Positions 1 to 7,526 of a stretch of DNA of 9,899 nucleotides are shown in pieces (positions within the stretch are counted from its first letter, which is position 1; the number at the start of each line of letters is the position of its first letter). Source of the stretch: Candidatus Omnitrophota bacterium (GTDB taxonomy: Bacteria > Ratteibacteria > UBA8468 > B48-G9 > DTJG01); NCBI GenBank assembly GCA_023485205.1, contig JAMCZX010000040.1, positions 1 to 9,899 on the forward strand, given 5' to 3'. Position numbers and translations under genes: made by a program. A model generated the notes under the pieces. The model saw only the letters and a list, made by a program, of their open reading frames with translations, was not told the origin of the DNA and ran no database searches.

Positions 1-1
1 A

Positions 2-118
2 GATGTCCAGGGTCTTTTAACAGGGAATACCAACACCACATCCTATGGAAACACACAAACCCTCTTCAGCCACAGTAAATACAAAAACAAATATTACGCC
101 ATAATAAAAATCAAATAG
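2..118 (+). CDS. C-terminal end of an unidentified protein (partial, enters from left edge)
   Basis: An open frame enters from the left edge and ends at TAG 116-118. It supplies 38 residues beginning DVQGLLTGNTNT and ending KYYAIIKIK. The composition (Asn/Thr/Gly-rich, then Ser/Tyr/Lys-rich with a basic tail) looks like the C-terminus of a secreted or surface-type protein, but no family is recognisable from so short a piece. The other two forward frames are less protein-like; frame 1 stops at 76-78. The gene converges on the next, leftward gene with only 5 nt between the two stop codons and no visible terminator hairpin. This is the only gene in the window seen to end in TAG. Its existence is moderately likely; its function is unknown. 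Confidence 0.5.
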   Translation, partial: DVQGLLTGNTNTTSYGNTQTLFSHSKYKNKYYAIIKIK

Positions 119-123
119 TTGTT

Positions 124-378
124 TTATACCACTGGTTTCTTAAGTACTGTGCTGATTTCATTCCACTTCTGGGTAATAAGCCTATAAATACCAAAATATT
201 GTTTTTTCATTTCCTCAGGACTAAAATCCTCCTTTACAGGGTCCTTTAATCTTCTAAAGCATACTCCTGCGGAATCTGTAAAAACATACCACGATTCATC
301 TACTGTCTTCAAACATAAAGCAGGCCTATAAAACCCATCCCTGGATTGTATTGCAGATAATAAAAAAGTATATTCCAT
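124..378 (-). CDS. Small hypothetical protein (84 aa), divergent from an XRE regulator
   Basis: The protein starts MEYTFLLSAIQSRDGFYRP and ends TVLKKPVV. It contains an aromatic core (SWYVFTDSAGVCFRRLKDP) and a charged helical second half. There is no signal peptide, membrane helix or known motif, and I do not recognise the family. An in-frame ATG lies five codons upstream (391-393). I prefer the ATG at 376-378 because a sigma70-like promoter (TTAACA, 17 bp, TATAAT) ends 6 nt before it and the upstream ATG falls inside that promoter's spacer. Neither ATG has a Shine-Dalgarno. The gene is divergent from the helix-turn-helix gene at 538 and may be under its control. That pairing resembles many small regulated modules, including toxin-antitoxin pairs, but nothing in the sequence shows toxin activity. 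Confidence 0.6.
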   Translation of the reverse strand: MEYTFLLSAIQSRDGFYRPALCLKTVDESWYVFTDSAGVCFRRLKDPVKEDFSPEEMKKQYFGIYRLITQKWNEISTVLKKPVV

Positions 379-413
379 AATTTTATTATACATTAAAATT
401 TATAATTTGTTAA
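379..413 (-). promoter_or_regulatory. Sigma70-like promoter for the 84-aa gene, leaderless spacing
   Basis: Read leftward: TTAACA (413-408), a 17-bp spacer ending in TG, TATAAT (390-385), then 6 nt to the ATG at 378. The -35 matches the consensus at 5 of 6 bases and the -10 is perfect. A start site 6-7 nt after the -10 would coincide with the ATG, giving a transcript without a leader. The surrounding sequence is AT-rich, so a chance match is possible, but both boxes and the spacing agree. Confidence 0.6.
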
Positions 414-498
414 TGTATTTTAAGTAAATCTTATAATAGATTAATAAAAATATACTTAAAGTCTATTTTTATACAGCAAATTTATACTTATTGTCTAT
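413..498. repeat. Repeated TATACTTA-type elements in the divergent spacer, candidate operators
   Basis: TATACTTAAAGTCTAT at 451-466 and TATACTTATTGTCTAT at 483-498 match at 14 of 16 positions. Their starts are 32 bp apart, about three helical turns. A weaker copy on the opposite strand (TTTACTTAAAATACAT, 428-413, 12 of 16) abuts the -35 of the leftward gene. They lie in the gap between the small hypothetical gene and the XRE regulator, where an autoregulator would bind. The AT-rich background lowers the significance. The operator role is inference. Confidence 0.5.
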
Positions 499-519
499 GG
501 AAATAAATTGAAAGGTATT

Positions 520-525
520 TATAAT
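520..525 (+). promoter_or_regulatory. Possible -10 box for the XRE regulator
   Basis: A perfect TATAAT lies 12 nt before the preferred ATG at 538, with no convincing -35 at 16-18 bp. The second TATACTTA copy (483-498) ends just where a -35 would start, so an activator or repressor bound there would affect this promoter. If real, the transcript would have a leader of about 5-6 nt and no Shine-Dalgarno. Confidence 0.3.
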
Positions 526-537
526 CTAATACTATCT

Positions 538-858
538 ATGGATATAAAAAAAGAGATTGGTATTAGAATAAGAGAACTAAGAAAAGAAAAAAAACTTTCA
601 CAGGAAACCCTTGCAGAAAAAGCACATCTTCATCCCACATATATTAGTTCAGTAGAAAGAGGAGAACGAAATCTTTCTCTGGAAAGTCTAAAGAAAATTG
701 CTGACGGACTTGGTGTAAAAATGAAAGACCTTTTTAATAGATTTGAACATACTCAGAAAAGATATATTTTGGCAGAAAAAGTTGCAGATTATTTAAAAAC
801 AAAAAACTTAGACCAGCTGGAAAAAATTGAAAAAATAATAAAAACTATCCTTGATTGA
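538..858 (+). CDS. XRE-family helix-turn-helix transcriptional regulator
   Basis: This is a 106-residue DNA-binding protein of the Cro/C1 (XRE) type. The HTH_3 domain spans about residues 6-65: IRELRKEKKLSQETLAEKA (helices 1-2), a recognition helix around HPTYISSVERGERN, then LSLESLKKIADGLGV. This is the classic pattern also found in SinR-like regulators and restriction-modification controller proteins. Residues 70-106 form a Lys/Leu/Ile-rich helical tail (DYLKTKNLDQLEKIEKIIKTILD) that probably dimerises. There is no sensor or metallopeptidase domain. The frame can be extended ten codons to a TTG at 508; I chose ATG 538 because family members begin right before the first HTH helix. It is divergent from the 84-aa gene and convergent with uvrA (11 nt between stop codons). 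It may bind the repeats at 413-498. No restriction-modification genes are visible. Confidence 0.88.
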   Translation: MDIKKEIGIRIRELRKEKKLSQETLAEKAHLHPTYISSVERGERNLSLESLKKIADGLGVKMKDLFNRFEHTQKRYILAEKVADYLKTKNLDQLEKIEKIIKTILD

Positions 859-866
859 TATATTTA

Positions 867-876
867 CACTTAAGTG
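867..876. repeat. Perfect 10-bp palindrome CACTTAAGTG between convergent stop codons
   Basis: CACTTAAGTG is self-complementary. It sits in an imperfect 27-bp dyad (862-888) and includes the uvrA stop codon (870-872). It is too short and AT-rich to be an intrinsic terminator stem. It shares the ACTTAA core with the elements at 453-462 and so could be a related protein-binding site, or simply chance. Confidence 0.3.
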
Positions 877-3638
877 GGTATATATTTCTTTAAAAATTTA
901 CCTGTATAAGAATTTTTATTCTTTATAATGTCTTCAGGAGTACCTGCACATACTAAATACCCTCCCTTATCTCCTCCCTCAGGACCTAAATCTATAACAT
1001 AATCAGCACATTTAATAACTTCAAGATTATGTTCTATAACAATAATTGTAGAACCTTTATCAGCCAGTCTATAGATAATATCCAGCAGCTTCTGAATATC
1101 ATAAATATGCAGCCCTGTTGTAGGTTCATCAAGAATATATAATGTCCTTTCATTTCCTTTTTTTGATAATTCTGTGGCAAGTTTAACCCTCTGGGCTTCT
1201 CCACCTGATAATGTTGTTGCTGATTGACCAAGTTCCAAATATCCAAGTCCTACATCATAAAGTGTTTGAATTTTATTTTTTATCTGGGAAATATTCTCAA
1301 AAAATTTAAGAGCCTCATCTATTTTCATTGAAAGAATTTCTGCTATATTTTTACCTTTAAATTTTATATCAAGTGTTTCTTTGTTATATCTATTGCCTTT
1401 GCATACCTCACAAGGGATATAAACATCCGGAAGAAAATGCATTTCAATCTTCGTTATACCCTCACCCATGCATGCTTCACATCTGCCATCTTTAACATTA
1501 AAACTAAATCTTCCTGGTTTATATCCTCTTATTCGTGCCTCCTGAGTTTTTGAAAAAATTTCTCTGATATATGTAAATGCTCCTGTATATGTTGCCGGAT
1601 TTGACCGTGGTGTTCTTCCTATGGGAGACTGGTCAATTATGACAACCTTATCAATGTGTTCTGTGCCAATTATAGCCTTATATTTCCCGGGAAGTTCTTT
1701 GCTGTCATATAAAATTTTTCTTAAACCTTTACTTAAGATGTCATCAACAAGACTGCTTTTGCCTGAACCACTTACCCCTGCAACACATATAAATAAACCT
1801 ATTGGGAATTTAATATCTATATTTTTCAAATTATTATGCTGGGCACCAATAACTTCAATAAATTTTCCATCCGGTTTTTTTCTTTGATTTTTGAAGGCAA
1901 TTTTATACATCCCGGAGAAATATTTCCCTGTTATTGATTCAGGTGAGTTTTTTATATCTGTAAGAGTTCCAGCACCAATAATATTACCCCCTTGTTTTCC
2001 AGCCCCCGGGCCAAGGTCAATAATAAAATCTGCATTTTCTATCATATCCTCATCATGCTCAATCACAACTACTGTATTACCAATATCCCTTAAATGTTTC
2101 AGGGTTGTTATAAGCCGCTGGTTATCTCTTGGATGAAGACCAATACTTGGTTCATCAAGTATATAAAGCACTCCAACAAGACCGGAACCAATCTGGGTTG
2201 CAAGTCTTATCCTTTCAGCCTCACCACCTGAAAGTGTATGTGTCATTCTATCAAGTGTAAGATAATCAAGCCCTACTTCCTGAAGAAATGATAATCTGCT
2301 TATAATTTCTTTTAATATCTGCTGTGCTATTATTTTTTCTTTTTCTTTAAGTGTCAGATTAAGAAAAAAATCTTTGACATGCCCTACACTCATAGAACAA
2401 ACTTCCATAATTGATTTTTCTCCAACTGTAACAGCAAGAGATTCTGGTTTAAGTCTGCCTCCTTTACAGGATGGACAGGAAAGTTCTCTCATATATTTCA
2501 TTATTTCTTCTTTTCTATGCTGACTTTCTGTTTGATGAAAAAGTCTTTCAAGATTAGGAATAACCCCTTCAAATTCATATTCATTAGAACCGTAAAGAAT
2601 AATATTCAATTGCTCTTTTGTAAGGTCTGCAGGTCTATCATCAAGATTTTTTCCAAGATAAGAAAGAATATTTCTTAAAAGTCCTCTATAATAAAAAAAC
2701 AATCCTCTGCCTCCTGCCTCCTGCCATGGTTTTATTGCTCCTGCCCTGAAGGTTTTGGTTTTATCCGGAATTACAAGGTCAGGGGCTATTTTTATTAAAA
2801 AGCCTAATCCTTTGCATTCCTGACAGGCACCATAAGGACTATTAAAAGAGAAATTTCTTGGAGCAAGTTCTTCAAAACTTATTCCACATACAGGGCATCC
2901 ATATTTTTCACTAAACAATGTATCTTTTCCTTTATTATTTATTATAACAAGCCCTTTTCCTATTTTCAGGGCAAGTTCTATACTCTCTGCTATCCTGCTA
3001 TGTTCTTCAGAAGTTTTTAGCCTGTCTATAAATATTTCTATTGTATGTGCCTTGTATCTTTCAATCTGAATTTTTTCATCAATATCATAAATCTTCCCGT
3101 CAATCCTTGCTTTTAAAAATCCTGCCTTTTTTATATCATCAAATATATTTTTATATTGTCCCTTTCTCCCTCTTACAAGCGGAGCTAAAATATTTATTTC
3201 ACTAACAGGCATCTGAATAATGCTGTCCACTATTTCTGAAGATGAAAAACGGCTGATTTTTCTTCCACATTTATAACAATGAGGAATCCCAACCCTGGAA
3301 AAAAGAAGCCTGAGATAATCATATATTTCAGTAGTTGTTGCCACTATGGAACGGGGATTTGAGGCAGATTTTCTCTGTTCTATTGCAATTGCAGGCGGAA
3401 GTCCTATAATATTATCAACATCCGGTTTTTTCATCTGTTCAAGAAATTGTCTTGCATAGGTTGAAAGACTTTCTATATACCTTCTCTGTCCTTCTGCATA
3501 AAGCGTATCAAAAGCAAGAGAAGATTTCCCTGAACCTGAAATTCCGGTAACTACAACCAATTTATTCCGTGGTATTTCTATGTTGATATTTTTAAGATTA
3601 TGTTCCCGCGCGCCCTGAATAATAATTTTTTCTTCCAT
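870..3638 (-). CDS. uvrA: Excinuclease ABC subunit A (UvrA)
   Basis: UvrA is the damage-recognition ATPase of nucleotide excision repair. It acts as a dimer with UvrB in the cytoplasm. The protein is 922 residues from the chosen ATG (E. coli 940) and is complete. Numbered from that ATG: Walker A GISGSGKS 32-39; first zinc module CPVC 248-251 with CQEC 272-275; a CPSC pair at 388-391; ABC signature LSGGE 469-473; Walker B LDEP 494-497. The second half repeats this with GVSGSGKS 621-628, zinc finger CEAC 720-723 with CEVC 743-746, LSGGE 810-814 and LDEP 836-839. An upstream in-frame GTG at 3657-3659 would add seven residues and overlap cysS. I prefer ATG 3638 because [18 protein letters not shown] matches typical UvrA N-termini. 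It lies 2 nt after the cysS stop, so translational coupling is likely. No SOS (LexA) box is apparent, consistent with its being last in the operon. Confidence 0.97.
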   Translation of the reverse strand: MEEKIIIQGAREHNLKNINIEIPRNKLVVVTGISGSGKSSLAFDTLYAEGQRRYIESLSTYARQFLEQMKKPDVDNIIGLPPAIAIEQRKSASNPRSIVATTTEIYDYLRLLFSRVGIPHCYKCGRKISRFSSSEIVDSIIQMPVSEINILAPLVRGRKGQYKNIFDDIKKAGFLKARIDGKIYDIDEKIQIERYKAHTIEIFIDRLKTSEEHSRIAESIELALKIGKGLVIINNKGKDTLFSEKYGCPVCGISFEELAPRNFSFNSPYGACQECKGLGFLIKIAPDLVIPDKTKTFRAGAIKPWQEAGGRGLFFYYRGLLRNILSYLGKNLDDRPADLTKEQLNIILYGSNEYEFEGVIPNLERLFHQTESQHRKEEIMKYMRELSCPSCKGGRLKPESLAVTVGEKSIMEVCSMSVGHVKDFFLNLTLKEKEKIIAQQILKEIISRLSFLQEVGLDYLTLDRMTHTLSGGEAERIRLATQIGSGLVGVLYILDEPSIGLHPRDNQRLITTLKHLRDIGNTVVVIEHDEDMIENADFIIDLGPGAGKQGGNIIGAGTLTDIKNSPESITGKYFSGMYKIAFKNQRKKPDGKFIEVIGAQHNNLKNIDIKFPIGLFICVAGVSGSGKSSLVDDILSKGLRKILYDSKELPGKYKAIIGTEHIDKVVIIDQSPIGRTPRSNPATYTGAFTYIREIFSKTQEARIRGYKPGRFSFNVKDGRCEACMGEGITKIEMHFLPDVYIPCEVCKGNRYNKETLDIKFKGKNIAEILSMKIDEALKFFENISQIKNKIQTLYDVGLGYLELGQSATTLSGGEAQRVKLATELSKKGNERTLYILDEPTTGLHIYDIQKLLDIIYRLADKGSTIIVIEHNLEVIKCADYVIDLGPEGGDKGGYLVCAGTPEDIIKNKNSYTGKFLKKYIPT

Positions 3639-3640
3639 TT

Positions 3641-4669
3641 TTATTTTTTTTGTTTCCACCTTGGACCTAAAGGTGTATCCTCTAAAATAATTCCTTTTTC
3701 CTGAAGAATACTGCGTATTTTATCTGCCTGAGAAAAATCTTTTTCTTTCCTTGCCTGTTCTCTTTTTTCTATAAGAGTTAAAATTTCTGCATCTATTGAA
3801 TCTTCAAATGGTTTTAAAACTTGTAAGACATAATCAACTTTTTCTATTATTTTACTTATTTCTTCTAAATTTTCCCGGTTTATATTGTTTTCTGTAATAG
3901 AATTATTAGTACTATGCATTAACTCAAATATTCCGGCTAAAGCCATTGATATGTTTAAATCATCTCCAAGAGATTCCCGAAAAATATTTTCAGTTTTTAT
4001 ACACTGCTGTGAAATCTGTTCATTTTTTCTTTCATCTATATTAAGAAATTTTATTCTTCTGTAAAAATCATTCCATCTATCCACTGTGTTTTTCGCCTGC
4101 TGGAGAGATTTTTCTGTAAAATTAAGAGGGTCCCTATAGTGCGTGGACATCAAAAGATATCTTATTGCCACAGGGTCATAACCTTTTTTCAGTAAATCCC
4201 TTAGTGTATAAAAATTCCCTTTGGATTTTGACATTTTTTCCCCATTAACCATCAGATGCTGACAATGAAGCCAATATTTTACAAAGGGTTTACCAGTTGC
4301 CATTTCACACTGGGCAATCTCATTTTCATGGTGAGGAAAAATATTATCAACACCCCCTGTATGCATATCAAATGTTTCTCCTAAATATTTCATGCCCATT
4401 GCCGAACATTCAATATGCCATCCGGGTCTTCCTTTTCCAATTTCTGTATCCCATGAGAAATCATCTTTTTCCCCTTTCCATAAAACAAAATCCCTGGCAG
4501 ATTCTTTTTCATACTCATCAGCATCAACACTGGTACCTGTTTTTATTTTTGAGAAATCAAAATGTGATAGCCTGCCATACTCAGGGAAAGAAGATATTCT
4601 GAAATATATTGAATTTTCTTTTTTATAAGCATGTCCCTTCTCAAGAAGAGTTTTAATAAGGTTTACCAT
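3641..4669 (-). CDS. cysS: Cysteinyl-tRNA synthetase, C-terminal three quarters (reading frame interrupted)
   Basis: This is the downstream part of class I CysRS, which attaches cysteine to tRNA-Cys. The frame is open back to a TAG at 4754-4756; the first internal ATG is at 4669. Homology continues upstream of that ATG (FFEDIKKLRI, then RATENIPEM), so 4669 is not a true start. It contains HIECSAMG, HTGGVDNIFPHHENEIAQCE, the KMSKS loop (EKMSKSKGNF), the helical C-terminal domain and the terminal LGPRW motif. Numbered as one protein with the upstream fragment, the zinc ligands are Cys28, Cys209, His234 and Glu238 and KMSKS is 266-270, the same positions as in E. coli CysRS. The joined length is 463 codons (E. 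coli 461). Both fragments share one frame, so the interruption is local and net-neutral. It ends 2 nt before uvrA. The identity is certain; whether the gene is intact in the cell is not. Confidence 0.93.
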   Translation of the reverse strand: MVNLIKTLLEKGHAYKKENSIYFRISSFPEYGRLSHFDFSKIKTGTSVDADEYEKESARDFVLWKGEKDDFSWDTEIGKGRPGWHIECSAMGMKYLGETFDMHTGGVDNIFPHHENEIAQCEMATGKPFVKYWLHCQHLMVNGEKMSKSKGNFYTLRDLLKKGYDPVAIRYLLMSTHYRDPLNFTEKSLQQAKNTVDRWNDFYRRIKFLNIDERKNEQISQQCIKTENIFRESLGDDLNISMALAGIFELMHSTNNSITENNINRENLEEISKIIEKVDYVLQVLKPFEDSIDAEILTLIEKREQARKEKDFSQADKIRSILQEKGIILEDTPLGPRWKQKK

Positions 4670-4741
4670 TTCCGGAATATTTTCAGTTGCCCTTGAAAAT
4701 ATAATATTATCTGTTTTAATTCTTAATTTTTTTATATCTTC

Positions 4742-4771
4742 AAAAAAAAGCCTCTATATATTTTTCAGAAA
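4742..4771 (-). other. Compensating double frameshift with in-frame TAG inside cysS
   Basis: Read leftward, the cysS frame gives NQFLKNI, then TAG (4756-4754), then RLFFEDIKK. Read from 4769 to 4743 one base out of register, the same DNA gives SEKYIEAFF, the expected CysRS sequence leading into FEDIKKLRI. Adding one T to the T3 run (4771-4769) and removing one T from the T8 run (4749-4742) yields an uninterrupted [17 protein letters not shown]. This is therefore a one-base loss followed 20-odd bases later by a one-base gain, both in homopolymers. Sequencing or assembly error is the simplest reading. A true double mutation or slippage is the alternative. Confidence 0.85.
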
Positions 4772-5032
4772 TTGATTTAAAGAAATGTTTTCTTTTAGGG
4801 CGCCAATGATTGTTTTATCATCAATATCAGTAATATTCATTACCCGTTTTACTGTAAAGCCTTCATATTCCAAAAATCTATGCAGTATATCTTCAAAGAT
4901 ATAGGCACGAAAATTACCTATATGAGCAAAATCATAAACTGTAGGACCACAGGTATATATTTTTACAATTTTGTCTTCTATCGGTTGAAAAATTTCTTTT
5001 TTTCTGGTTAATGTATTAAAAAATGTAATCAT
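4754..5032 (-). CDS. cysS: Cysteinyl-tRNA synthetase, N-terminal fragment
   Basis: These 92 codons form the start of the CysRS Rossmann fold. They contain zinc ligand Cys28 in YTCGPTVYD, the HIGH-type signature HIGN at 37-40, and MNITDIDDK, which is typical of this enzyme. Residues 88-92 (LKNI) and the TAG stop are out-of-frame sequence caused by the nearby indel; the true protein continues into the fragment ending at 3641. The ATG at 5032-5030 directly follows the TAA of the upstream membrane-protein gene with no gap. There is no clear Shine-Dalgarno, so initiation probably relies on translational coupling. A 92-residue product alone could not charge tRNA, because it lacks three zinc ligands and KMSKS. 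No second cysS is present in the window. Confidence 0.92.
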   Translation of the reverse strand: MITFFNTLTRKKEIFQPIEDKIVKIYTCGPTVYDFAHIGNFRAYIFEDILHRFLEYEGFTVKRVMNITDIDDKTIIGALKENISLNQFLKNI

Positions 5033-5920
5033 TTATTTTCTTAGGATATTATGATACCTGATTGTTTCTCTTATAAGAGTAAATAAACCTATAAATAAAA
5101 CAACAAATATTACAAGAAAAAATCCTATTCCAAGATTATGTAAATTATGTACATGTATAGTGGTTATTATATTAAAACTCATTATCTTGGGAAAAATAAG
5201 GCCGATAATTCCTGCTATAAAAAATAATAATCCTCCATAAAACAGTGTTCTACCGGCTGTAAGATTGGAAATCCTCCGGGTTATTTCTGCAGGAAGTTTA
5301 AGATTTTTACTTAACCATCCAAAAGATGCCCCTGCAAAAATTTGAACTGTTGTTGTCCCCAGACCAAAAAGAAAGCCGGGAATCCAACCCATATAAGCAT
5401 TTGGCATAGAAGGAGACAGCACTGTATATAAAATCAGGGCAAAAGCTCCAAAACCCCAGCCTGCAATAAAACCATGGAAAAGAGCCATCCTCACTGATGT
5501 TTTATGCGGACTACATTCTATTCCTTCACAAACCTCCTTGTGGTGAATTCTATCTATTCTGTCAAAATGTATATGAAAAATATCATTAAATCTAAACACA
5601 TATATTCCACCAAGAGCCATAGCAATACCAACTATCATGTAAACAATATAGTCAGCAGAAGGCGCTGATAAAAATTTTATCAGAGAAAAATATGCAAGCT
5701 GACTTGCTATTGCCCTTTGCAGAGTAAAAGCCAGAGAAAAAACAAGCCCGATTATAAAACCTTTTTTTGCTGAATAACTTCCGATAGAATAGCTAAATGT
5801 AATTGGCCAGGTATGTTCATCAGGAGTAATCCCATGAACTATGCCCAATAAATATGACAATAAACATGTTACATATACTGAACTTTGTTTTGAGACATTG
5901 AATAAATCTATTCCAGTCAT
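5033..5920 (-). CDS. Multi-pass membrane protein, NicO/TauE-like, possible metal transporter
   Basis: This is a 295-residue integral membrane protein with about six to seven hydrophobic segments (roughly 15-32, 53-75, 90-110, 145-168, 178-200, 225-245, 262-285). Near the N-terminus is GIVHGITPDEH (His29, Asp34, Glu35, His36), reminiscent of the HxxxxDH-type motif in the first helix of Ni/Co transporters (NicO/NiCoT). A second, echoing motif FHGFIAGWGFG occurs at 148-158. Between helices 3 and 4 is a polar loop rich in likely metal ligands (His116, His118, Asp120, Asp123, His126, His127, Cys131, Cys136, His139). A further cluster HVHNLH lies at 256-261. The family is close to what databases call nickel/cobalt, UreH-like or TauE/SafE proteins, and I cannot choose among them. 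The gene is 34 bp after the permease and abuts cysS. Its ATG follows an extended -10 by 8 nt and has no Shine-Dalgarno. The function as metal transport is inference. Confidence 0.6.
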   Translation of the reverse strand: MTGIDLFNVSKQSSVYVTCLLSYLLGIVHGITPDEHTWPITFSYSIGSYSAKKGFIIGLVFSLAFTLQRAIASQLAYFSLIKFLSAPSADYIVYMIVGIAMALGGIYVFRFNDIFHIHFDRIDRIHHKEVCEGIECSPHKTSVRMALFHGFIAGWGFGAFALILYTVLSPSMPNAYMGWIPGFLFGLGTTTVQIFAGASFGWLSKNLKLPAEITRRISNLTAGRTLFYGGLLFFIAGIIGLIFPKIMSFNIITTIHVHNLHNLGIGFFLVIFVVLFIGLFTLIRETIRYHNILRK

Positions 5921-5928
5921 AACTATAT

Positions 5929-5939
5929 ATTATACCATA
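5929..5939 (-). promoter_or_regulatory. Extended -10 promoter before the NicO-like gene
   Basis: TATGG followed by TATAAT (5934-5929) forms an extended -10 (TGG preceding TATAAT). Exactly 8 nt separate the hexamer from the ATG at 5920. No good -35 is seen at 17 bp. It lies in the 34-bp gap after the permease stop, the widest gap in the leftward operon, so it may drive a separate transcript for the membrane protein, cysS and uvrA. The same motif in the same register precedes ispG. Confidence 0.5.
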
Positions 5940-5954
5940 TAGTCTGGGCATATA

Positions 5955-7526
5955 TTATATTTCTAATTCTTCACCAATAAACTCTTCTTCTATTATCATC
6001 TTCATTTCCTCTTTTTTTATTGGAGTTTTAATTGCTATAAAGAAAAATAAAATTGCAATTATAACAACTACCACCAAGTCATAAGGAGATTTTATTATAT
6101 TTGTTCCTCCAAAATTTGAACTTCCCAAAAAGGATATACAAAGAATAGTTAGCATATAAAATATAAACCAGAGACCAGGTATAACTGTTTCTTTAAATTT
6201 ATGTTTGATTTGGTAAAAATTAGTAAAAACAAAAATTAAAATTCCTGCAAATATCCCCATAGCCAATTTTTCTAAAACTTTAAAATTGGTCCAATATATT
6301 ATGAGAGTTCCAATGATAAAAGCCGTCAGGGAAATAATATTGGCATACGGCAAAAAAAATGGTCTTTTTTTATCAGGTTCTAATTTTCTAAATACTATAA
6401 GGGCAATAGGGCCTAAAATATATGTAAAAACAATACCTGATGTTATTATTCCAACAAGAGACTGCCAGCTTGGAAATGGAAGCAGGTATAATACTGATAT
6501 AAAAAATGTAAAAATAAGAGATATATAAGGAATTCCATATTTATTCAGGTTTGAATAAAATCTTTTTGGTAAAAACTTCATTTTTGCCATAGCAAAGGTA
6601 ACTCTTGTTGTTGTTCCTAAATAAACAAGCCCTGTTGCAAAAGGGGATATTATTGCCCCAATAATAATTAACAGAGCAAACATAGGGAGTTTATAAAATT
6701 GAAATAAACTTACAAAAGAAGAAGTATAAAATATATTGCCCCAGTTATTATTTTGTACATCTGGAACAGATATGATAAAACTGAATGCAAGTAATGTATA
6801 TATTATAACGCCAATAGCTACGGATAATATTGTGGCTATAGGAACATCCCTGCCCGGATTTCTTGCCTCCCCTGATAATTCTATAGCCTGCCTAAACCCT
6901 AAATAAGAAAACATTATCCCGCCCAAAGATATACTTTTCATTATTCCATCGTATCCATAAGGAATAAGATTATAGGTTGTGATATTCTTAATACTTCCGT
7001 TTTTAATAGAAATATAAATAAGTAATATTGCTGTTATTACCGGAATCAAAATTTTAAAATATGTAAGAAAATTATTAGCTTTTGTAAATATTTTTGCTCC
7101 AAACAAATTCAGCAAAAAGAAAATCAACAGGATAAAAAAAGCAAATATTAAGCCTTCATGGGTAAGAGATTTATTAATAAAAAGTGTATGGATATATGAA
7201 TTAAGATACTGAACCGTAGCTTCTGTTTCAATACAACTAACAGCAGCTCCGGCAATAATAAGTATCCAGCTTGTTATAAATCCCAAAAAAGCGCCATGTG
7301 TATATTTAGGATATCTTGCAACCCCTCCTGTTAAAGGAAACATACTTCCAATTTCACTGTATACCAGAGAAAGAAGAATTATGGCAAATCCGCTTATAAA
7401 CCAGGCAAAAATTGAAGAAGGACCTGCATATTTTGCACTTAATGCTATTCCAAGTAGCCAGCCTGAACCAATAATGGCACTGGTTGAAGCAAATGTAAGC
7501 TGTAAAAGATTAAGAGACCTTTTCAT
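5955..7526 (-). CDS. APC-family amino-acid permease
   Basis: This is a 523-residue secondary transporter of the amino acid-polyamine-organocation superfamily in the cytoplasmic membrane, with about 12-14 hydrophobic helices. The first helix carries IIGSGWLLG (about 19-26), the broken-helix substrate site of LeuT-fold transporters. The GSGW version resembles the aspartate-proton symporter YveA-type members. Helix 6 and the following loop show SYLGFRQAIELSGEARNPGRD, matching the family pattern of a glycine/aromatic break followed by E(L/A)xGExxNPxRDxP. The C-terminus is an acidic cytosolic tail (EEEFIGEELEI). Substrate is not determined; an acidic or neutral amino acid is a guess. It overlaps the upstream MEMO gene by 4 bp (ATGA), typical of translational coupling. 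A TATAAT lies 6 nt before its ATG, but that sequence also encodes the end of the MEMO protein. Confidence 0.85.
   Translation of the reverse strand: MKRSLNLLQLTFASTSAIIGSGWLLGIALSAKYAGPSSIFAWFISGFAIILLSLVYSEIGSMFPLTGGVARYPKYTHGAFLGFITSWILIIAGAAVSCIETEATVQYLNSYIHTLFINKSLTHEGLIFAFFILLIFFLLNLFGAKIFTKANNFLTYFKILIPVITAILLIYISIKNGSIKNITTYNLIPYGYDGIMKSISLGGIMFSYLGFRQAIELSGEARNPGRDVPIATILSVAIGVIIYTLLAFSFIISVPDVQNNNWGNIFYTSSFVSLFQFYKLPMFALLIIIGAIISPFATGLVYLGTTTRVTFAMAKMKFLPKRFYSNLNKYGIPYISLIFTFFISVLYLLPFPSWQSLVGIITSGIVFTYILGPIALIVFRKLEPDKKRPFFLPYANIISLTAFIIGTLIIYWTNFKVLEKLAMGIFAGILIFVFTNFYQIKHKFKETVIPGLWFIFYMLTILCISFLGSSNFGGTNIIKSPYDLVVVVIIAILFFFIAIKTPIKKEEMKMIIEEEFIGEELEI

Noticed and set aside
859..890. 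Bidirectional intrinsic terminator between the XRE gene and uvrA
   Set aside because: The dyad has an AT-rich stem of only five strong pairs, without a loop or a following T tract in a consistent place.
1034..1246. Leftward 70-codon frame inside uvrA
   Set aside because: It is an out-of-frame reading of the second ABC signature and Walker B region.
1621..2136. Two rightward reading frames of 81-88 codons inside uvrA
   Set aside because: They lie antisense to the conserved UvrA Walker and signature regions, encode Pro/Ser/Ile-rich peptides without motifs, and have no promoter of their own.
4297..4628. Two overlapping rightward reading frames antisense to cysS
   Set aside because: They overlap each other and the conserved KMSKS/zinc region of cysS and are shadow frames in AT-rich coding DNA.
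4754..4756. TAG reassigned as a sense codon, so that cysS reads straight through
   Set aside because: Reading through gives QFLKNI-x-RLFFED, which does not match CysRS, while the shifted frame gives the expected SEKYIEAFF. The partial gene at 2-118 also appears to stop at TAG.
4760..4775. Programmed -1 frameshift at the T3 run of cysS
   Set aside because: There is no X-XXY-YYZ slippery heptamer in the zero frame and no obvious downstream stem. Two separate shifts would be required in one essential enzyme.
6286..6528. Rightward 80-codon frame antisense to the permease
   Set aside because: It is antisense to transmembrane helices, has no recognisable motif, and no start signal precedes it.
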